In this document: positions 59,765 to 64,000 of the stretch, one piece after another | How the letters are laid out: each line of letters begins with the position of its first letter | How positions within the stretch are numbered: the stretch's first letter is position 1 | NCBI RefSeq assembly: GCF_011759585.1 | Contig: NZ_JAAOYV010000003.1 | Coordinates: 1-64,000, forward strand | Source of the DNA: Frigoribacterium endophyticum | GTDB lineage: Bacteria; Actinomycetota; Actinomycetes; Actinomycetales; Microbacteriaceae | Reading direction: 5' to 3' | Length of the DNA stretch: 64,000 nt | Position numbers and translations under genes: made by a program | Notes under the pieces: generated by a model | The model's input: the letters and a program-made list of their open reading frames with translations, nothing else | What the model was told of the DNA's origin: nothing | Databases searched by the model: none

Positions 59765-60167
59765 CCTCAAGGCACCTGACCAGAGCACCAAGCGGTCGCT
59801 CGGGTCGCTCCTCGGCAGCCTGCCCGACCTCATCTCGCGGTTGATCCGCGGCGAGATCGCGCTCGCCAAGAAGGAGCTCGCCACCAAGCTCAAGGAGGCC
59901 GGCGTCGGCGCGGGCCTGCTGGTCGGGGCCGCGCTGTTCGGCTTCTTCCTGCTGGCCGTGCTCATCACCGCGGGCGTCCTCGGCCTCGCGACGGTCGTCG
60001 CCCCGTGGCTCGCCGCGCTGATCGTGGCCGGCGTGCTGCTGGTCGTCACGGCCGTCCTCGCGCTGCTCGGCGTCAAGGCGCTGAAGAAGGGCGTGCCGCC
60101 CGTGCCGGAGAAGGCCGTCGAGAACGTCAAGGCGGACGTCGCCGCGCTGAAGGGCATCGGCTCGTGA
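59757..60167 (+). CDS. DUF1469 (Act_PHE-type) membrane protein
   Basis: A 136-residue protein with a conserved amphipathic N-terminal part (LPDLISRLIRGEIALAKKELATKLKEAGVGAG) and two membrane helices (about 55-77 and 83-107). This is the DUF1469/phage-holin-family pattern common in Actinobacteria. Middle gene of a YtxH-DUF1469-DUF3618 set. The GTG at 59757 overlaps the upstream gene. Confidence 0.88.
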   Translation: MSDLKAPDQSTKRSLGSLLGSLPDLISRLIRGEIALAKKELATKLKEAGVGAGLLVGAALFGFFLLAVLITAGVLGLATVVAPWLAALIVAGVLLVVTAVLALLGVKALKKGVPPVPEKAVENVKADVAALKGIGS

Positions 60168-60472
60168 GCCGGGACGACTCCGGCGACCGCCGTGACGGCC
60201 GCGCCGGTGACGGCGACGGTGCGGGCTCCGACGAGTCCGCCCCGAGCATCCCCGAGCTCGAGCTCGACGTGGCGCGCACCCGCGAGGAGTTCGCCCGCAC
60301 CCTCGACGCGATCGAGGACAAGCTGAGCGTGCCGGCGCACGCCCGCCGCCTCCGCGACAGCGTCTCCCGACGCTGGCACGACGACCCGCGGCCCGTGGTG
60401 GCCGCGGGCGTCGCCGGGGTCGTCGGACTCGCCTCGGTCGTGGCCGGCGTCGTGCGGATCGCCCGACGCTAG
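60164..60472 (+). CDS. DUF3618 protein
   Basis: A 102-residue protein with an acidic N-terminus, the DUF3618 signature ELELDVARTREEFARTLDAIEDKLSVP (about 31-57) and a single C-terminal membrane helix. It accompanies DUF1469 proteins in many actinobacteria; function unknown. GTG overlaps the previous stop (GTGA). Confidence 0.88.
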   Translation: MSRDDSGDRRDGRAGDGDGAGSDESAPSIPELELDVARTREEFARTLDAIEDKLSVPAHARRLRDSVSRRWHDDPRPVVAAGVAGVVGLASVVAGVVRIARR

Positions 60473-60480
60473 GGCCCCGG

Positions 60481-60522
60481 GTGCGGGAGTCGCGGCGCTG
60501 ACCGGCGCCGCGACTCCCGCAC
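60481..60522 (+). terminator. Perfect 18-bp hairpin terminator
   Basis: GTGCGGGAGTCGCGGCGC and GCGCCGCGACTCCCGCAC around a 6-nt loop, followed by a pyrimidine-rich CTTCTCTC. The stem contains the GGAGTCGCGG part of the recurrent motif. The remaining gap to 60632 holds no gene. Confidence 0.88.
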
Positions 60523-60632
60523 CTTCTCTCCCTCCCCACCCCACCTCCAGCCCCCCGCCTGACGGCTGCCCCGTCGCGCTGGCGGGCACGCACCCCTCAC
60601 CCAGGGCGTCCCCCAGAACGAAGGACAACACC

Positions 60633-61808
60633 ATGGCGCAGAGCAGCACCGAGCGCGAGCAGCAGGCTCCCGACCCCGACGACGCGCGCAAGCCCGACAG
60701 CCCGAACGACCTTCGCAAGCCCTCGTGGGGCTACGTGCTCAAGAAGACCCTCCGCGAGTTCACCTCCGACCAGTGCACCGACCTGGCGGCGGCCCTGACC
60801 TACTACGCCGTACTGGCCATCTTCCCGGCGCTGCTCGCGATCGTGTCGGTGCTCGGCCTCTTCGGCCAGGCCGAGGCCACGACGAAGACCATGCTCGAGC
60901 TGCTCACCCAGCTCGGCGGCGGCTCGGTCGCCGAGACGCTGCGCGACCCGATCCGCGAGGTGACCATGTCGCCCGCGGCGGGGATCACCTTCGTCGTCGG
61001 CGTCGTCGGCGCCCTGTGGTCGGCCTCCGGCTACGTCGGTGCCTTCGGCCGCGCGATGAACCGGGTCTACGAGATCGACGAGGGCCGCCCGATCTGGAAG
61101 CTGCGCCCGACGAACCTCGCGATCACGGCCTTCACCGTCGTGCTCATCGTCGTCGCCGGCCTCATCCTCGTGCTGAGCGGCGACGTGGCGCAGGCCGTGG
61201 GCGACGTGATCGGCCTCGGCTCGACGGCGGTCTTCGTCTGGGGCATCGTCAAGTGGCCGGTGCTGCTCGTCATCGTCGTGGTGGTCGTCGCGGTGCTCTT
61301 CTACTTCGCGCCCAACGTGAAGCAGCCGAAGTTCCGCTGGATGAGCATGGGCTCGCTGCTCGCCATCCTCATCTGGATGATCGCCAGCGTCGGCTTCGGG
61401 TTCTACGTCAGCAACTTCTCGAACTACAACAAGACGTACGGCTCGCTCGGTGCCGTCATCGTCTTCCTGCTCTGGCTCTGGATCACGAACAACGCCCTGC
61501 TCTTCGGCGCCGAGTTCGACGCCGAGATCGAGCGCGGCCGCGAGCTCCAGGCCGGCATGGAGGCGGAGAAGGACATCCTCCTGCCGCCGCGCGACACGAA
61601 GCAGAGCGACAAGAAGAGGGCCCAGGAGGCGCAGGACGAGCTCGACGGGATGCGCCTGCGGCAGGCCGCGGCCGCGTCCATCGCCGAACAGGAGGCGCGG
61701 GAGCGTCGCGAGGGCCGCGAGCGTCCCGCGGACGACGACCGGCCCGACGCCGACGCCGACGACCTGCCCGACGGCAAGGAGCGCCGCGAGCGGCGCGACC
61801 GGAGCTGA
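60633..61808 (+). CDS. YihY/BrkB-family membrane protein
   Basis: A 391-residue protein of the YihY/virulence factor BrkB family. After a charged N-terminus, the six-helix core has DLAAALTYYAVLAIFPALLAIVS (about 50-72), LWSASGYVGAFGRAMNRVYEI and YGSLGAVIVFLLWLWITNNALLFGAEFDAE (about 268-297). A long charged cytoplasmic tail (about 85 residues) follows. The transported or sensed molecule is unknown. GAAGGA site before the ATG. Confidence 0.92.
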   Translation: MAQSSTEREQQAPDPDDARKPDSPNDLRKPSWGYVLKKTLREFTSDQCTDLAAALTYYAVLAIFPALLAIVSVLGLFGQAEATTKTMLELLTQLGGGSVAETLRDPIREVTMSPAAGITFVVGVVGALWSASGYVGAFGRAMNRVYEIDEGRPIWKLRPTNLAITAFTVVLIVVAGLILVLSGDVAQAVGDVIGLGSTAVFVWGIVKWPVLLVIVVVVVAVLFYFAPNVKQPKFRWMSMGSLLAILIWMIASVGFGFYVSNFSNYNKTYGSLGAVIVFLLWLWITNNALLFGAEFDAEIERGRELQAGMEAEKDILLPPRDTKQSDKKRAQEAQDELDGMRLRQAAAASIAEQEARERREGRERPADDDRPDADADDLPDGKERRERRDRS

Positions 61809-61846
61809 GGCGTCGGGGCCGGCATGGCCGGTGCCCGATCTCTCGT

Positions 61847-61892
61847 GACCGAGGGCCTCTGAGCGACAGTTGTCGTGCAGGGGCCCTCGGTC
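61847..61892 (+). terminator. Hairpin after the YihY gene
   Basis: GACCGAGGGCC and GGCCCTCGGTC pair around an interior that itself contains CGACA/TGTCG. Confidence 0.7.
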
Positions 61893-61960
61893 GTCGTCCG
61901 TCCCGGGCGCCTCCCGGGCGGGTCGACCTAGCATCGACGTGACCTGGACCGACCAGGCCC

Positions 61961-61994
61961 GACCTGACTTGACCTGACTTGACCTGACCTGACC
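61961..61994 (+). repeat. GACCTGACTT tandem repeat
   Basis: Two exact decamers followed by GACCTGACCTGACC, essentially a pentanucleotide array, 21-54 nt before the next start. Possible slippage site in the leader. Confidence 0.8.
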
Positions 61995-62014
61995 GCGTCA
62001 CCCGAGGGGGCACC

Positions 62015-62500
62015 GTGCTCGAGCGCCTGGCCGGCCTGCCGTTCGGCGGGCTCGTGGCGGCGCTGTTCGCGATCGTCGTCTGCCGGGCCCAGGCGACCTA
62101 CTGGTTGGCGCGGGGCGCGCGACGGGGAGCCGCCTCGACGAGGTGGGGCCGCTGGGTCGACGGGCCGGGCGTCGCGCGGGCGTCGCGGGTGCTGGCCCGG
62201 TGGGGGCCTCCCGCGGTCACGCTGAGCTTCCTGACCGTGGGGCTGCAGACCGTGATGAACGCGGCCGCGGGGGCGTCGAGGATGCGGTGGCCCGTGTACC
62301 TCGTCGCGATGCTGCCCGGGTGCGCGGCGTGGGCGCTGATCTACGCCACCGTCGGGTTCGCGGTGCTCTGGGCGGTCGTCGGCTCGGTGGCGGGGTCGCC
62401 GGCCGGTGTGGTCGTGCTGGTGCTGCTCGGGGGCGTGGCAGCGGTCGCGGTCGCGGTCGCGGTGCTCGCGGTGCGACGGCGTCGGGCCCGGGAGGGCTGA
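62015..62500 (+). CDS. DedA-like small membrane protein
   Basis: A 161-residue protein with four hydrophobic segments. WGPPAVTLSFLTVGLQTVMNAAAGASRMRWPVYLVAMLPGCAAWALIYATVG resembles the VTT/DedA core (Phe/Gly/Asn-Ala-Gly-x-x-x-Met), but it is shorter than full DedA. Function unknown. GTG 62015 has a GAGGGGG site. Its last codons and stop lie inside a 46-bp palindrome. Confidence 0.7.
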   Translation: MLERLAGLPFGGLVAALFAIVVCRAQATYWLARGARRGAASTRWGRWVDGPGVARASRVLARWGPPAVTLSFLTVGLQTVMNAAAGASRMRWPVYLVAMLPGCAAWALIYATVGFAVLWAVVGSVAGSPAGVVVLVLLGGVAAVAVAVAVLAVRRRRAREG

Positions 62501-62531
62501 TCCACTCCGGAGTGGATCAGCCCTCCCGGGC
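62486..62531. terminator. Perfect 46-bp palindrome overlapping a stop codon
   Basis: Two 23-nt arms (beginning GCCCGGGAGGGCTGATCC on the left) with no spacer at all; the centre is CCGG. The TGA of the DedA-like gene (62498-62500) is within the left arm, and the right end is 22 nt from the stop of the convergent PEP-mutase-family gene. It probably terminates both. Confidence 0.9.
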
Positions 62532-62552
62532 GTCACCCGGTCTGGGCGCGGC

Positions 62553-63350
62553 TCAGAACGAGAAGCCGAGCTCCGCCGGGTACTCCTCGCGGGCGGTGAG
62601 GCGGGTCGCCGCGTCGCGGAGGTGCGACAGCGTCAGGCCCATCGACATCGGCCCGAAGCTCACGCGCGAGACGCCGAGCTCGGCGAGGCGGGCGAGCGGC
62701 ACCGACGTCGGCCCCGAGATCACGCTGATCTTCCCGTGGATCTCGTCGAGGGCGCGCTTGACGAGGTCTTCCGTGCCGAGGCCGAGCACGAAGGCGCAGT
62801 CGGCCCCCGCGTCGAGGTAGGCGTTGGCGCGGGTGACCGCGTCGTCGAAGCTGTCAGGGTCGCCGGCCAGGGCGTCGACCCGGGCGTTGACGACGATCGG
62901 CACGCCCGCGCGGTCGCCGGCGCGGCGGGCCGCGGCGACCTTCGAGACCTGGGTGTCGATGTCGTAGAGCGGGGCCTTGGCCTGGCCGATGCTGTCTTCC
63001 AGGTTGAGGCCGGCGGCGCCCTCCTCGATGAGGCGGAACACGTTGTCGAAGGTGCCCGAGGCGTCGGTCGCGTAGGCCTTCTCGAAGTCGACCGAGACGG
63101 GCAGGTCGACCGAGCGGACGATGATGCGGGCGGCGGCGAGCATCTCGTCGACGTCGAGCCCCTCGCCGTCCTCGACGCCGTGCGCCTCGGAGATCGAGTG
63201 GGAGGCGGTGGCCAGGGCCTTCACGCCCGGTGCGCCGGCCACGACGCGGGCGGTGATGCTGTCCCAGACGTTCGTGACGATCAGCGGGTCGCCCGGCACG
63301 TGCAGCGAGCGGAGGAGGTCGGCCTTCTCGGCCGTGGTGGAGATGGACAT
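62553..63350 (-). CDS. Isocitrate lyase/PEP mutase superfamily enzyme
   Basis: A 265-residue (beta/alpha)8 enzyme of the PEP mutase/isocitrate lyase superfamily. Diagnostic parts are NVWDSITARVVAGAPGVKALATASHSI (about 28-54), VSVDFEKAYATD (Mg-binding, where DxEtGYG is common), GAAGLNLEDSIGQ (about 115-127) and VNARVDAL. The catalytic Cys of isocitrate lyases is absent, so it is not an isocitrate lyase; 2-methylisocitrate-lyase-like or unknown C-C/C-P activity is possible. ATG 63350 is the conserved start. Confidence 0.88.
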   Translation of the reverse strand: MSISTTAEKADLLRSLHVPGDPLIVTNVWDSITARVVAGAPGVKALATASHSISEAHGVEDGEGLDVDEMLAAARIIVRSVDLPVSVDFEKAYATDASGTFDNVFRLIEEGAAGLNLEDSIGQAKAPLYDIDTQVSKVAAARRAGDRAGVPIVVNARVDALAGDPDSFDDAVTRANAYLDAGADCAFVLGLGTEDLVKRALDEIHGKISVISGPTSVPLARLAELGVSRVSFGPMSMGLTLSHLRDAATRLTAREEYPAELGFSF

Positions 63351-63423
63351 GCCCCCAGCCAAGCAGCCCCGGCTGGGCGGCACCAGCCCCCGGCCGGGCG
63401 GTCTCGCCGCCCGGCCGTGCTCA

Positions 63424-63486
63424 CGAACCACGTCGTCGCAGGCGAACCACGCCGCGGCGTGGTTCGCGTGCGACTTCGTGGTTCGC
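63424..63486. repeat. Dispersed nested palindrome, copy 5 (CCAC subfamily)
   Basis: In the divergent gap before the last gene. Outer arms CGAACCACGTCGTCGCA and TGCGACTTCGTGGTTCG; inner arms GCGAACCACGCC and GGCGTGGTTCGC around CCGCGG. Nothing else is recognised in 63351-63606. Confidence 0.9.
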
Positions 63487-63606
63487 GGCGACGACGGCGC
63501 GGCGACGACGGTCGCGCACGGAGGCGACACCCGTCGTTCACCCGCCCGTCGATCGGCCTCCCTAGGGTCATGGCGCACTGCCAGTCGATCCAGGGGAACT
63601 CCACAG

Positions 63607-64000
63607 ATGCGTCGTCGCCTCGCCACACTGTCCGCCGCCGCCCTCGCCGCGGCCCTCGTCGCCGGGGGCGCGGTGCCGGCCCAGGCCGCGCCTCCCGTCG
63701 GCGACGTGCTCGTCACCGAGATCGCCCCCGACGGCGTCGGGGCCGACGACTTCGAGTACGTCGAGGTCGTCAACACCACCGCGTCCGACGTGGTGCTCGG
63801 CGACGGCGGCGTCTCGCTCGCCTACACGTACGTCGACTCCGACGACCGTGCCCGCGACGTGCCCCTCGTCGCTCCGGCGGGGACGGTGCTGCCCCCCGGC
63901 GTGCCGGTCGTGCTGTGGCTGAGCTACGCCTCGGGCGCCGTCGACAGCACGGCGCGCACCGTCGACGAGTTCCGGGCCGCGTGGGCAGGCACGGGAGGCG
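63607..64000 (+). CDS. Exported lamin-tail-domain protein, N-terminal part
   Basis: The gene runs off the right edge; about 131 codons are visible. A signal peptide (MRRRLATLSAAALAAALVAG..AQA-AP, cleavage near residue 28) is followed by VGDVLVTEIAPDGVGADDFEYVEVVNTTASDVVLGD, the opening of a lamin-tail domain (LTD), found in secreted bacterial nucleases, phosphodiesterases and adhesins. The enzyme part, if any, lies outside. AGGGGA serves as ribosome site. Confidence 0.8.
   Translation, partial: MRRRLATLSAAALAAALVAGGAVPAQAAPPVGDVLVTEIAPDGVGADDFEYVEVVNTTASDVVLGDGGVSLAYTYVDSDDRARDVPLVAPAGTVLPPGVPVVLWLSYASGAVDSTARTVDEFRAAWAGTGG

Noticed and set aside
62553-63350. Isocitrate lyase (glyoxylate shunt)
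   Set aside because: Too short and lacking the KKCGH catalytic motif; it belongs to the small PEP-mutase-like branch.
2512-63486. The five nested palindromes as ordinary terminators only
   Set aside because: Copies 3 and 5 lie upstream of divergent genes, no T-tract follows any copy, and sequence is conserved beyond what hairpins need.
1-64000. tRNA, rRNA, insertion sequences, integrases or origin of replication
   Set aside because: Looked for by reading both strands for tRNA-like cloverleaf ends, transposase motifs and DnaA-box clusters; nothing convincing seen, though small RNAs cannot be excluded by eye.

Overview
The window is very G+C-rich DNA from an actinobacterium, most likely the family Microbacteriaceae (Curtobacterium, Frigoribacterium, Rathayibacter and relatives). 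The reasons are the codon bias, the many GTG starts and 1-8 nt gene overlaps, a complete C50-carotenoid operon (crtE-crtB-crtI-crtYe-crtYf-crtEb with divergent idi), a sortase-E-type LAXTG wall anchor, and many leaderless-looking genes with a TANNNT-like -10 box 6-7 nt before the start codon. No rRNA, tRNA, CRISPR array, transposase or prophage was seen; the DNA looks chromosomal.

Layout. 1-5.1 kb: the start of a lipoprotein gene, a diacylglycerol-kinase-type lipid kinase, a small DUF4383-like membrane protein, a heme oxygenase behind a DtxR/IdeR-type iron box, a Pif1-like helicase and an anchored hypothetical protein. 5.2-31.4 kb: a carbohydrate island. It holds a LacI regulator, a 1971-residue wall-anchored GH92 alpha-mannosidase, a multiple-monosaccharide ABC transporter (mmsB-mmsA-chvE), a GH43 glycosidase, a second LacI with a three-gene oligosaccharide ABC importer, and a bxlEFGA-like operon (binding protein, two permeases, GH3 enzyme) divergent from a third LacI. 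Two of the three importers lack an ATPase and must borrow one. 31.4-36.3 kb: a GlxA-type AraC regulator, an HD hydrolase, an LLM flavin oxidoreductase and a CopD-CtaG copper/oxidase-assembly membrane protein.

36.4-41.1 kb is a zinc and ribosome neighbourhood: HU, then rpmB-rpmG-rpsN encoding cysteine-poor, zinc-independent L28/L33/S14, then a znuA-znuC-znuB-zur operon whose promoter carries a Zur-like palindrome between -35 and -10. 41.1-48.4 kb: a 2-oxoacid dehydrogenase complex (E1 alpha, E1 beta, E2), a HisC-type aminotransferase, a small membrane protein, a low-molecular-weight phosphatase and purB. 48.5-51.6 kb: small membrane proteins, a hypothetical protein and a fatty-acid desaturase. 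51.7-57.7 kb: idi and the translationally coupled crt operon. 57.8-64 kb: a GT87-like mannosyltransferase candidate, a YtxH/DUF1469/DUF3618 trio, a YihY protein, a small membrane protein, a PEP-mutase-family enzyme and the start of an exported lamin-tail protein.

The most unusual signals are non-coding. (i) Five copies of a roughly 63-bp nested palindrome lie in intergenic gaps at 2.5, 6.3, 12.7, 13.4 and 63.4 kb, in two subfamilies whose four arms change together. (ii) The 13-mer GGAG[G/T]CGCGGGTC occurs 13 times and is concentrated at gene ends, sometimes overlapping the stop codon. (iii) A perfect 46-bp palindrome overlaps a stop codon at 62.5 kb. (iv) Start codons sit at a nearly constant distance from -10 boxes at thirteen genes.
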